Below are positions 36,526 to 50,200 of a DNA stretch of 64,000 bases, piece after piece. The notes below the pieces were generated by a model, which made no database searches, was not told the origin of the DNA, and was given only the letters and a program-made list of their open reading frames with translations. Position 1 is the stretch's first letter. Every line of letters starts with the position of its first letter. Source of the stretch: Citrus sinensis (Eukaryota; Streptophyta; Magnoliopsida; Sapindales; Rutaceae); contig NC_068563.1 in the NCBI RefSeq assembly GCF_022201045.2, positions 372,001 to 436,000 of the forward strand, in the 5' to 3' direction. The translations under genes were made by a program, and so were the position numbers.

Positions 36526-38682
36526 GGTTTTCAGTAAAATTAAATAATAGTGACACTGATTGTGAATACCTATATAGAGTCTCATTCATCTGACTCACTT
36601 TTCATTATAACAGATAGTAGCTTTTCCACTTAGAAAGAAGATATGAATGTGTATATTTTTGTAAAAATTTGTCACATGTCCTCATCTCCACTTACATGAG
36701 ATGATTCAACAAGGTACTGATTCTGTCAATTTTCTGCTGTTCCCATACAGAAGCAGCCAAAGCACTTTCACAAAATAAGAGACCAAACAACAATGTACTC
36801 AATTCTAAATATTGAATTATTAGTACCATATTATTCATATTTGTCTAATAAAATTTTGATATTTACAAATACATTTTGAAATGAACCGATCGTGAAATGA
36901 TCGGAAAACAAAATTTAAAACGCGTTGCATGATTTGATTGAGGGGTCCCATTCGAACCATTCCATGCACGAGTTACTCAGTTTTCAAACCCTTGGGGAGA
37001 ATCAACATTTTCAAAGAAAGCTATATTTCGTTATGGGGGAAAAAAAAACCTCCCTAATAATTTCATTGCATTGCATATGCACATGCTTTTTTCTTTTTTT
37101 CTTTTTTTTCCCCCAAAATGCATGTTTCACATGGAATTGAATGTTATTTGTTGTGCAATATATATATATATATATATATGTAACAATTTGCTCTTACCTA
37201 TTGCTTAGTTTGAATAAGCGCATGCATAATTTTACTTAGAGACGAAGAAAAAGAAAGTTAGCAGGAAAATAGATTGGGAGGGAGAAAGGAAAAAAACATG
37301 AAGAATGATGAGAGAGAGAGAGAGAGAGCACATTAATATATACTTAATTTATGTTAAAATTTCATGTTGTTTATCCTTTAAAACCTAACTTTTGATAAGG
37401 TTTTAATTTAAAGACCTGAAATTACATTTAATTTTATACTGATTTTAGACCACAACTAATTATCGATAACTAGTCCTTTGACTCTTTCTAACTAGACCAT
37501 GAGGGATTTTGTTGCCCACGGTAACACATCATCGATCCATATTAGCTCTGCTGTTTAAAGCTTCAAGTGTTGGAGTTAAGCACCGAAGTAATAATGGGGC
37601 CAATAGGCAGTTGTAACATCAATTCGTCATCTTTAGCATTGCGTTTAGACCCTAGCCCTACAGTCGACAAGCAAAACCAGCAAGCCATGTTAAGGACTCC
37701 GAGGAATTAGGGTGAAATGAATGCACATAAAAAAGCCACTTCGATCGTCAAATGAAACAACTGTAACAATCCCAATTAAGCAAATTATTAGTTTTGTCCT
37801 ATAAAACTTTTGATTGCCAAAAAATAAAATTTTTCAAAATCATACTCAATTCATGTGATTATAATATCTGATTCTGGCCAAAGAATCTCAATGAAGATCT
37901 CCTCATAGTTGATTCAAAATTTTATTTGAATTTCAAAGATTACTGTAGGTTCTACTTTTTATGGTTAAATGATAATCACATGTCAATGTGTCGTAAGCCA
38001 ATAATGCAATATATATTGTCAGTGGAGTACACTTTGGATCCTTTTAAGTAATTATCTTGCTTTTTAATTTTCAGAAAAAGAGAGAGAGAGAGACTAAATG
38101 GGACATTGATGGGTTCATCTTCAAGGAAAAGAAACTTTAGTGAAGTATGAATTGATGATTTCATAAAATTAGGACATGCATTAGATTATGACTAGACCAA
38201 ATATGATAATAAATTAGTAATAAAAATCATATATTTTTTTAATTGGATATTATATAACTTATTGGTCCATGAGAAGGATTGCACTCACATGAAAAATAGT
38301 ATAATATATAAGTGCTCGAACCTTCATTTTTTTTAATGCAGAGATGTTAAATTGTGTAATTAAATAGTGTGTCAGTATTAACTTTATTAAACTGCACGAT
38401 TGAAGAGCGTGTTTGCATGAAAAAAAAAAACGAGAATGCTCACATTAGAAAAGGACTATACGTGTTTGTGTGTGTGTAATTTATAATGATGACACATTTT
38501 AACCTGTAAATTTAAAGATAGACGATAGTATATAGATATAATTCGACATTATACAATCTAAAAGTTTTATCTTAGAACGTTAGATATCCAGCCACTTCAT
38601 GATCTTATGTAGTTTATAATAAGTGGGACTTATTATTATCTTTTCAATGTGTCAAATATTGCAAAATGACAAACTATTACTA
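35599..38682. other. Gene-poor DNA, part 2 of the 14-kb gap
   Basis: It contains a (GT)n(GA)n microsatellite at 36486-36526, an (AT)n tract near 37159-37179 and (GA)n tracts near 37311-37328 and 38078-38093. Fragments near 36020-36080 ('AAAAGTGCTTTTTAGC' and a partly complementary block) recall hAT-MITE ends. No gene is recognised. Confidence 0.4.
36486..36526. repeat. Compound (GT)n(GA)n microsatellite
   Basis: About eight GT units pass directly into about thirteen GA units. Confidence 0.95.
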
Positions 38683-38740
38683 GGGAGAACCTTAGGTGCA
38701 ACTGTGGCACGGTGCCACAGTTGCACCGTAGCCTGATCCC
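38683..38740. mobile_element. 58-bp hairpin element with 8-bp target duplication
   Basis: The core is a perfect inverted repeat: a 16-bp arm GGTGCAACTGTGGCAC, a single central G, and its exact complement (38695-38727). Outer ends GGGA and TCCC are complementary too. TATTACTA flanks the unit at 38675-38682 and 38741-38748. An 8-bp duplication fits a hAT-type target site; the element is far below usual MITE size. Confidence 0.7.
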
Positions 38741-38748
38741 TATTACTA

Positions 38749-41700
38749 ATGAATTATTTTGAAGTAATACATAGAATACAGTAACTTCTCTTGTACGGCC
38801 AAGAGAAGCAAATGATTTTTTTTTCTTTTTATTTTTTCAAGAAATTGAGACGAAGGTGGATTTAGTTTCAGCTCAATTGCCAAAGGGATCCAATCAGGAG
38901 CGGAAAATAATCGCACGATCATCAAAATTTCTTTGCGGGGTTTGGGTAGCTGTCATGTGATAAGTGTTTGGTGGCACTGAAAATGTACTTCCTCACAATA
39001 ATGTCTTTACATTTTTCTGCTAACAATATCCTTTGTACGACAAACTAATAATCAACTTTACATCTACTGCCGGTAATTCTCTCAGTATGCAGCCGAACTC
39101 GACAAACAAAAAACTCCAACTCATTCTTGGCCTTCAGGGAATACTGCAGAGGGTTCAATTAAACAGATACGAGTACAATAATGTATAAGTCAATTAGAGC
39201 AGGCCATGCTATTATTATTATTCACGTCAGAGATAGACGTACGTCGAGGAATAATAAACCAAGCCTATTAATCTTTAAAGGCCAGCTTTGAGCTTTGAGC
39301 TTTGAGCTTTACCACCAACTACGCACGCCGCTGTGAAATTTGAGTTGGTAAGAAGTAGACACCATAAAGATCAGTAAAACGTAAAACATATCTAAGACGT
39401 GAAGAAAAAGGTGGGAAGTGGAGGAGAATGAAAAAAGTGAAAGCGAAAGCGAAAGCGACATGGTATTTCAGCAACAAATTTTTGACTCTGACGATTGAGT
39501 AACTCCATAAAATTACAGAGGTAGGGGACCAAAGATTTGATTGAGTTGAAGGCGAAGAAGCATCAGAATCACCAAAACTACCTGGGGCTCAGGTGAGGTC
39601 ATCACAGTGCTACTCGCCGATATAATCTCTCTCTTGCATTTGCCTGGTGCCTGGCTATTCACTTACTGTAGCCCCAATCACATGGGTTGTATAAATTCTG
39701 TCTGTAGCATCTACCCCTCACCTCACAAATGGCCGAAAAATATAAAGTTATATATATACTTTTTAATAAAAATAATAAAATATTTAACAAAAATTTGGTT
39801 GTAAATACCCACAGTTTATAAACTATGAATGTGAGCAGTACACGCAGCACTCTCACTCTGAAAAATACTATTATATCAGTTAAAATTTGTTTTCTTTTTT
39901 TTTTTAATTTATACGTCGTCGTAGAGTAGAACACATGAGCAGATCATTTTTTTTTCCTTTCATAATGCAATGAGAGAGTTCTAATTTATTTTCATAGATT
40001 TTATTTGTAGTGGAAAATCATAAGTTACTTTGAGAGACTAGACATAAGATGATTGTTTTATGAAGACAACTTTATGTTTGTATCATACAACTTTTGTGGT
40101 CCAATATTTTTAGCCTTTACTTGAAATAATTATGAACCCATTTTATTGTTGGTGATTAATTGAAAAAAAATATGATGGTTCGCTAGGGTCATTTAATTTG
40201 AGCTATCGAGAAGGTTCTGATATTCGAAGAAGATAGAAGAGTGTTATAAAAAAAAATAATAATAATGAATCATAAATGATACCTCTCATTCAATTATGAT
40301 GCTAATTTCAAGTTTTGTTCAGAGAGTTTAAGACGTCTGAACCCAGTAATTTTCACACTATTAATTTTTTAAAACAAAATGAAGGGTGTAATAATTATTA
40401 GAAATCTATCAAATGAATCATAAACTATAATATCTCAAGTTGGAATTGCATGCTTTGATCCTATTGATAAAAATATATTTTATGCAACTAATGTTATTGC
40501 TTTAGTCGGATTTAACATTGAGTGAGAGAAACAAGCTAATTCATTAAACTAAATCCACCACTAACTTGCCTTTTCCAAGATAATACAAAGAAAAGATGTT
40601 TAAAAACAGAGTAGATTCATTGCTCTCAAGTGTCTGGACTCCTTAATATTTTTACGTACACGTGATAGAATCTATTTAATTTTTTAATTAAATTGAATCC
40701 ATCAAATTAATGAAAAAGCTTTTGCCAATCTTCTCTATATAGAATTGGTGGGCTACGTACTTGAACTAATCTTAAAATTGGGTACTAATTTTTCTTCTTT
40801 CTTTCTTTCTTTTTTTTTTTTTTAAAGCAACTTTAAAATCGGATTTAACATTTTGAAAAATAGAGAAAGATAGCAAGAGCTAGAAGAAATAAACTACCAT
40901 TTTGGGCAAACCACCCAAAACATGTTCTCTTGAAATGGCGAAATTAATTTTCTTATTCTTTAAAGCTCTCTTTATGTTGAACCACCTTGAATTCATTGGT
41001 TTCATTTTTTAATTACTTTTCCTCTTAGTTTTCTTCACTTTGTCCTAAAATTCGTCCATGGTTTTAGAACAGATACATGAAACGTACTCATTCTAACGTA
41101 GAAAAAATGAGCTATCAATATTGTTTTATACGCAATTCCCTCCTCCAATGTTTGATTGATGTGACATAAAGTTTAAGTGAGTCCATCAACTTATTTCGGC
41201 AAAATAGTGAAGAATATTCAACTTGCTCCCTCAATTGGCAAAATAGCATTAATTTAATGAAAAGATTGAAACATCCCAACTTAATTTCATTTTCCCTGTG
41301 ATCATTGTGACATTGTTCCATGATTAAACATATTACGAGTTCCACGGGATTTCTGTTCAGTTACATTAATTGAGAAATTGACAAGATAACGTTATGGTTT
41401 CAATTTATATATACCTGAATGAATGAATGAATGAATGGATTCAAAAAGCTATATTTGAAAACTATTTAAACACCAATGTTTAGTATAAAAAACAGTGGAG
41501 TGTAGCACTAAAGTTAGCACTATAATGCAAACATCATATAGCTAGGTCGAGAATCAAAATAATATTGTAAGCAAACCAAGTAGGAGCGCCACTAGCTAGA
41601 GTAAAGGTCGTTGGACCAAAGGGAAACATCACATGGTATTGCCTTAATCTATGCATGCTAATAGCAGCCACTTTACAAATAAGAGTATCGTATTTGAAAA

Positions 41701-44700
41701 TGATTGAAAGTTGAAACCCTAATGCATAGTATTTGTTTTTGTAAAAATTCCGAATTTGGGATATGTGTGCATGGAGACTCAATGTTTATGCTTATTTGCT
41801 TCCTCAGGAAGCAGTTCCCCACGTGCAATAGTGGGTTGGAATTCTAATTTGAATATTCCAAATCAAACAACTTTCAGAATAATAATTCAAAAAAAAAAAG
41901 TATTAGAGTTGGGTACGTTGTTGTGTCTTTGAATGTTCTTCTGGGGCAGAGTTTCCTTCTCTTTAGGGTTTTGCAGTCATTTTAGCTTTAGAATATGCGC
42001 TCAATCATGCCATGCCACAGCCTTCTTCATAGTTAAAAGAAAAAAAAAATCAAAAGAGAAAACTAAAAGTAATTTGCAAAATTAGTAGCTACCTAGGAAG
42101 GTAGATTAGATCAAGTAATAAAAAAAAGAAAAAAATCTAAAAGGGGAAGTTAGTAGTTTTTTAGTTCCAGATCTTAAAGTGCGGAAAATATTTGAGAAAA
42201 TTTTAAAACTATAAAATTTAATACAATTATGAAACAAAGTTTTAAAACTGCGCGGTTTTAAATTTTCTTGAACTTTACCGTATTTTAAAATCTTGAATTG
42301 AAAATTTTGTAAAAGGGAAGTTAATGAGAGGAATTATGTGGTATACTATTACTTCCACATATAATATATCATTATCAATATAATGTGAACGTCAAATTGA
42401 TTTGGAGAGAAAGGCGTCCGTCCAAGACTCTTTTTCACTTTAAATTTGGGAAACGCCTCGTCGTTACATCATGGAAATGGAGGATGATGGTTCCACAGGA
42501 CAACAAACACTCAAAAATCAAAATCTCCCGTCATACACGTCTCGTTGCATGCCATTTCTTGAGAAGGTGGTCAATATTTGATTGCGACTTTGCAAATGTT
42601 GACACCCTATATATATGTATATATTTTCTCGGGGCTTATAATATTGTTATTATTTTAAATTTGACTGAATTTTCCATCTAATTGACAAGTCTTTAAACCC
42701 TTTTTGACTTGGTTCGTTTGCTTGTCTTCGCAGATTCATGGTTGATCCACGAATTTTCTTTATTCTATTGCCACGAACTAAAGCTTCCTCTAATTACCAA
42801 AAGATAACCACCAAATCACATATTTTAATTTTATACTCTGCTTGACATAACAATATATATTTGGAATTCGGTATGATCTCTTAATTCATTTTTTATTCAA
42901 CATACTCTATGTGGTTTTGATTTTTCTTTCCAAAGAAAAAATAGCACGGAAGAATTTAATTTTTATAAATTATTTAAAATAAGAAAAATATTTTTTTTTT
43001 CTCTCTACCACTCAAACGAATCTGGTCTAAATATATCCATAGGTGATAGGACTATGTAATTAGTGCCATAAATTTTATTCTGAATCAAAATTCTTTCATA
43101 ATCTGATCATATCATGAGTAAATAACTCAATTGTTGATCGGTTATTAATAAATAAATAAAATTAAATCTTATCAATACACTATTATGAAAAAATATATGA
43201 TAAAAGATCTTTAAAAATTTAATAGAACTCATATAAAAAAAGATCATATTCCGGATCCAAAGACCACCACAATCGAACCTTCTCATCTCATCATATTTCT
43301 AATTTTATTGATCATAAAATATGAGCAAAATTTCTTTAAAATGTAGCCGTGAAAGTTCTGGGGCTTCGTCTTAGAATTACATCGAGACAAGTTTCAATGA
43401 TATTGTTTTGGAACTTTCTTTCATGAAAAATGAAAAATATTAAACAGATTGTCATCGTGATTTCGGCTGGACTTTTCAATGGCTGAGCCACCAAAATGGA
43501 CACTTTGCCATTAAATGCGCAATGAAATTAAACCAAACGTGCTTTTTTTTTTTATTATTCTTTTAATGTCGCAAGTAGAATCGTAAATTCTTCTACTGCC
43601 CACCAAATTTTTTGCAATTTTAAGGTATCCAAGAATTAAAATAAACTATAGTTAGAAGACCTTAAAACAATTATAATTTAACATGTCTATAGTCCTTAAA
43701 AGAAATTTTAATCTTATTTGATACGCATGGATTATGAAGGTTTCTTTTGAAATACTTTAATCTGCCCTTTTCTTATGTGTACACTAATTATATTTTACAA
43801 ACCTAAAATCTTTATTTTTTAAATCACATGGAAAGCAACAATATTTGTACTCATGTGCATTTTGATTAGATTTGTTTGCAAATTTAATCATGCAACTATG
43901 CAAGTATCATTGATATTTGATTGTTATGTAACGGTTGAATCATGGGCATAACATGGGTACTCTTTTAGTTAATTTTGTGTGTGAATTAGAGTGCAATTGA
44001 TTGCCATAAATGAAAAATGAAAATGAGAAAGAAAAATCTCAATAGAAGAGTTTTTTCATCAAGGAATGTTCGAGCGACAATAAGGGTATATATGGAGCAT
44101 AATTAATTAATTTTGACGAAATAATTGAAAATATGAAAAAAATTCTTACCGCAAGAGGCGTCAAGTCTCCATCAAAACCTAACATAATCATATATTAAAA
44201 AAAAATTTGTAGTCTACAAATCACATAGCTCATGTATGCCCCGTAAAACACTTAATAGTTTAGTAGTAAATTATCATTTTTTTTTTAAATTTATATGAGT
44301 GATTTTGAGTTCTTAATACATTATATGAGATTGTTATTCTTCTAAATATTTAGTTGGGATTATATTTCATCCAACCGCTAATTAGTGAAATAATTTGACG
44401 CTAGCCTTAGGTGAAGATACTCTTTTCAAATCATTAAAAGATAGAAAATCAAGAAACTATTTCGAATTCAACCATTTACATTAAAATTAGATAGAAAATC
44501 AAGAAAGATCTCAACGACTAAATTCTTGCATAATGCCTATACGTACATGTCAAGTAATAAATAATGACTCATTGTACTCTGTAACTCTCAATTTTCATTC
44601 CTTATACGGATTGGGCAATAACTTTTAATCCTTTAGTTATTTTATTTTTATAACCAAGATCATAGTTGTACGTTTTTATCAACTATGTCCTAAACCCATA

Positions 44701-45899
44701 TTTAATTGACTAAAATACCCTTATGATTAAGTTAATTACTTTCAGTGAGAATATAGTGTGTGTGTTATGTAAGTACGGTTTATCACAATTTGAGAATGAA
44801 GCCATAATTTTTTAGAGTATATTTTTGGGACAAGTTTAAAACCTACATCAAGACAATCTTGATAAATTTTATGATGTAATTATAAATAAATTTGTAATAT
44901 AAAATTCAAGTCAAGACATTTCCTAGTAGTCTAGTAGTATAATTTACTTTCAACACTACTATCAGAAAGATTTGATACACACACACACACACATATATAC
45001 ACATATCTATATAGCTTTACATTTCAGGCTAAATGTTTGTTTAATTATGATATTTTAAAAAATACCTCAGGATACTCATGTTGTTGAATATGTTACAGTC
45101 ATATCTTTAATTTTTTTTCATAACTTTTACAATAATACCCCTTGTAATAATAACTTAGGGACATTAAATTAATTTATCTATAAAAAAATTAATTAATAAA
45201 TTAATCCTAAAACTTTGTTCTTATTTTATTTTTAGGGTTAATTTGACAAATATTATTATTTTTTATATCAATGATTATTAACAAGATTGTTGCAGGGCTA
45301 TGAAAAATAGCAATTCTTTCATATTAACAACGATTGGTTAATTTGCAAATAAAAAAAATTATTGGTTAATTTGTTAATATACCTTTTTATCAATAAATAA
45401 ATTAATATCTCTAAAATATAGTAAGAAAAAAAAATAAGGGTACGAGTGTCACGCATATAATGCTAAGGGTGTTTTGAGATACTTTATAAAATGTAAAATT
45501 TGAACAGATACTTAGCTTAAAATATAAGGATCAAAAAGATATTTACCTTATCTGGGGCCTGTATGTTAGGAAAATAAATATTCGTTTTATTTATGTGAAT
45601 ATGCAAAAGTCCAGGGATCTACATTATTTACAAAAAAAGAGTACAATTATTATTATTTATTATTATTATAACTATTTAAACGCACGTTATACTACAGAAT
45701 TACAGTACATACACACACCGACTGAACTAAAAAACAACAAATTTACCAAAAAAAAAAAAAAGCCACAACACGCTGCTGTGCTGAGTTGAGTTGAGTTTCC
45801 ACTACTTTTCTTTTATCCAGTGAGGGAGGAATCATCAATCAAATAATCAGTATTCAGTAGTAATCACTAATTTTGTTTCTGTTGATGTTCTGCTACAAC
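38749..45899. other. Gene-poor DNA, part 3 of the 14-kb gap
   Basis: Strongly AT-rich with simple repeats, including a 7-mer repeat at 39284-39310, a (TGAA)n run near 41418-41437 and (CA)n near 44979-44993. The frame at 42385-42681 (98 codons) matches nothing I know and looks random. No RNA gene is recognised. Confidence 0.4.
39284..39310. repeat. AGCTTTG heptamer repeat
   Basis: Nearly four head-to-tail copies of the 7-mer AGCTTTG. Confidence 0.9.
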
Positions 45900-45975
45900 A
45901 CAACCCGACGACACTCTCCCCGCTGTCAAGATTCCCCTCCCCCTTGTCCTTCCCCACTTTTTCTCTCTCTTTCCA
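45900..45975 (+). promoter_or_regulatory. Pyrimidine-rich leader upstream of the DUF630/632 gene
   Basis: C/T-rich stretch with CTCTCT runs, ending about 145 nt before the start codon. It is probably core-promoter or 5' UTR sequence; the transcription start itself cannot be read. Confidence 0.35.
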
Positions 45976-46120
45976 CCATCCTAAAATTTTCTCGAGAAAC
46001 AAACACCCCTTCCCCCAGCAAAGCACAAGCACTGCCGCTCCCGCCATCATCATGTTTTCTTCGATCTAAAACAAGCAAGCAAACAAACCCAATACATATA
46101 TTCACATATTACAACTATTG

Positions 46121-47226
46121 ATGGGTTGCACCAACTCCAAGCTCGACGATTTGCCCGCCGTCGCGCTTTGTCGTGAACGCTGTGCTTTTCTCGACGAAGC
46201 CATACACCAACGTTATGTACTCGCCGACACCCATGTTGCTTACGTCCACTCCCTCAAACAAGTGGGCCACTCTTTACATAACTTCATCACCAATCAAGAC
46301 TATACCGGCCACGTTGGCGGCGGCGGCTCCCCCTTGTCTCCTAAGCTCAATTTGCCTACTGCTAAAAAAGGAGGCGGTGATTCGGGTGGGATTAAAATTC
46401 AGGATACCACGTCGTCGTCAGCTGTAAAGGGTCATCATTCGCACTCTAATTCATCTGGCCATATTCAGTTCCATTCGGATCCGGAGGAGGACGACTCTGG
46501 GTCCGGCTCATCATTCTCGGGTCATTCTTCGCCTTTGCGTCATCATCTTCATGATAATCATGATGATATCCCTGCCCCAGTTCCCGGACCCGGCTTCGGC
46601 TTTGGCGATATTGATTATGGGAATTTTGGGAATTTCAATCAGATGATGAGTATGGATCAAGAAACCCTAGGTGGGTATAATTCTCAAAATACGCATATGC
46701 ATATGAATTATATGAAGAGTCAAGCCAAACCCAGTATTGTCTATGAACGAAAGCCTGCACAAAATTATCATGTGGGTGAATCTTCAGCTTCTTCCAGTTC
46801 TTATTATCCTAATTCCTATCCTTATCAATATCCTACCAGTAGTCCTGGTCCTGGTCCTGGTCCTGGTCCTGGTCCTGGTCCTGGTCCTGGTCCTGGCTCT
46901 GCTCCTGCTTATTCGTATGGTGGTGGTGTTGGTGCTGTTGGCTATTATGGCTACCCGCCTCCTTATGGATCTCCGACGCCTCCACCACCGGCCGGGCCGG
47001 GGGCTTCTTCGTCGAAGCCGCCACCGCCTCCGCCTTCGCCGCCGAGGGCGTCTGCGTGGGATTTCTTGAACCCTTTTGAGAGTTACGAGAAGTACTACCA
47101 GCAGTATAATACTCCAAGTCGGGACTCGAAAGAGCTGAGGGAAGAAGAGGGGATTCCTGATTTGGAAGATGATGAGTTTCAACATGAGGTGGTCAAGAAA
47201 GTACATGGAGATGGGAAGTTTATGGA

Positions 47227-47257
<31 letters not shown>

Positions 47258-50200
47258 AGCGGCGTCAGTGGCGGAGGTGGTGCTGTGGACGATGAAGAGG
47301 ATGGGCATATTGGTGGTGGTAGTAGTGATGATGCTGAGGCTTCTTTATATCAGACAAGGCCTAGTGTGGATGAGGGGGATGAGTATGTTGTGGAGAAGAA
47401 AGTTGTGGATGAGGAGAGGAATGAAGAGCGGAGCAATGCAGCTAGACCCCGTTCGCAAGATGCTGTTGATGTGTCTACAGAAATTGAGGTTCAGTTTGAG
47501 AGGGCTTCAGATTCTGGAAGTGAAATTGCAAAGATGCTTGAAGTAGGAAGGTTTCCATATCAGCGGAAATATGGTATGAAAGATACTCCTAATTTGATTA
47601 TTGTTTACCCCAATTTATTTATTTATATTTTTAAGGAGTGAGGACTTCTATTCTGATATCTTCTTTTGCTTGATCTGTGAGGACTTTGTCAATTTTTGCT
47701 AAATTTAATTACCTAATGTTAAGCATATAGATCGGTTTATACTTTTTTTAAAGTGTATGTTTGCACTCTTTTTACTGAAGGAAGTGGCTTTTAAATGTTT
47801 AATTCTGCTGAATTGGGCAAAAGTTAGCTCATAGCTACAACTTAACTTTGAATACTATGGCTCTTTGTGAATCAGCTTCAAAGATGTTGCATGTTGTTAC
47901 ACCTTCATTATCGGTGGTATCCTCGCAACCATCTACTTCTAAAAGTGCTGAATCGTCATCCTCAACTAACAAGGGTGGCCCGGCTTACCTGGATATTGAT
48001 GAAGATATGGCAATGAGGACAAGAAGTCTCTCTGCTACCTTACAAAAGCTGTATCTTTGGGAGAAGAAACTCTATCATGAAGTTAAGGTAAGTTATGTCT
48101 TTTTGGTTTCTAAATTATGTGATTCGACTTGGAATCTATTTAGTTTTCCCTTAATCATTTAAACTTTTCCTTGCCATTGACTTTTACAACAATTCAGATT
48201 GACCTTATTTTGTTCACAAAGAGCATGATTTTTGGTTTGTATATCCTTATATGGACCATGTTAATTTTCTTAATCTTTTGATATCCTGTAAATTTAGTCT
48301 TTAGGAATCCACTCATGGTCTAGATTTTCATTCACCCACCTTTGTGTTTATTTTCGATTGCGAAAACGCGGGGGTGGGGGGGGGGGGGGGTTCGATGATT
48401 TATTCTTTTCCCTTTCTCACATTTGACCTTTGAAGGCTGTCCTTGTTGGTTGTATTCTCGAGAAGATTACCAAGTATGTTTTTCAATGAAATTATGTTTC
48501 TCAGTGTGAACATTTATGGAATCTTTTGTGCAATAAAGATTCTGCACCAGCAATGTAGTTTGGCTTTTTGTGGTTTTCTGAATGGCACAGTCATAATGTA
48601 GATTTGTTGGAATAGGCCTTTTTGTATTCCATATTTCTAATCTTGCTAGTTCTTGTATTCAAACTGTCGTAGATAAGGCTTCTGTGGTTATGCTTTTGTA
48701 GGCTGAGGAAAAGATGCGAGTACTTCATGACAGGAAGGTCCGTAAGCTGAAACGTCTGGATGAAAGGGGCGCTGAGCCTCATAAAGTTGATGATACACGT
48801 TCTGTAATTCGGAGTCTGTCAGTGAAAATAGGAATGGCAATTCAAGTAGTTGACAAGATTTCGGTGACAATCAATAAGATTAGAGATGAAGAGCTGTGGC
48901 CACAGATAAATGAATTAATTCAAGGGTATTTTGTTTGTGATCCTCTCTTTTCTATTCTTGCTGGTTTTTCATCTTTTATTTGGTTCTATATTTTTTGTTT
49001 TCATGACTCTTGAGTTGAATACTTAGCTGATAAACTGATGTAATCTGGTGATAATATTGAGTCTGCTATCTGGTGTACATCAAGTCCTTGATGCCTGACA
49101 TATTTTTTACGTATTTTGCTTCATGGCTTCATTTAGTTGAGTGGGTGTTTTGGGGGTCGTGGGTGGAGGGGTTTCAAGTTGGATTTTTCAACTGAATGCT
49201 AATGTTTTCCTATATTCTTGAGAAAAAGGATGAGAAATTAGTGCAAAAATCATGTGCTTAATTGAAAGGGAACTAGCTAGGGTGAGGACAAGTGAAGAGG
49301 AAAAAAAAAAAAAGAAAGTCAACAAAACATCGGCTACGGTTGTTAAAGATCCATGATGTCTGATGCCATAGACTTGGGCTAGCATGTATAATGATGTGTT
49401 CATGAATTCAAGTTCAAGCTGGGAGATAGATACCTCAAATTTAAATGACCTCAAATTAAAATGAAGACAGCCGTGAATTATAGGAATTCATTCATCTATG
49501 GTTGGAATATGGTTTTCCAAGTTGCATATGACCAGCATTTGAGTATTATTTCGGGGAAATGCTCTTTGGTCAATCCATTTGGAAACGTTTTAAGTTGGGG
49601 GGTGAGATTCTACTTGATGTGCTTCAACCAAGATATATATGTATCCTAGTTCTTTGCTTCCAGTGTCAAATTTAGTCATTTCACATAATTAAATATTCTA
49701 TCCTAAAATGGAAAAACAGGGCGAAGAATAATTACATTTGGAGTTATAAATGTTTTTGTTCTTTGCTTGTTAATATTAATGGGTTTTGTTTTCTTGATGG
49801 TGGCTTGTTCCCAATGTCTGTTCTTGGTGGCATTGTTGTATGTGTTGATTATTTTTGCCAGCTCTATGCTTTATATTCTTTTGCGTTGGTTTGATGGTGG
49901 TTTATGTTGATCTTGTTTACTTTAGGTTAACCAGAATGTGGAAAAGTATGCTTGAATGCCATCGCATTCAGTGTCAAGCAATTAGAGAAGCTAAAAATTT
50001 AAGTCCCAGCAGCAAGAAACTTGGCGATGCTCATCTGCATGCAACATCTCAGCTTGGGCATGAACTTCTGAATTGGATTACCAGATTCTCTACATGGATT
50101 GGCTCCCAGAAGGGTTATGTGAAAGCCCTGAATAGTTGGCTTTTAAAGTGTATTCTGTATGAACCTGAAGAAACACCTGATGGAATAGTTCCTTTCTCGC

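Noticed and set aside
42385..42681. 98-codon open frame in the large gap
   Set aside because: It lacks any familiar motif, and its composition and surroundings look random.
46784..47308. 174-codon minus-strand open frame rich in Arg-Thr repeats
   Set aside because: It is the antisense shadow of the Pro-Gly hexamer and GGC repeats in the DUF630/632 exon; simple repeats keep several frames open.
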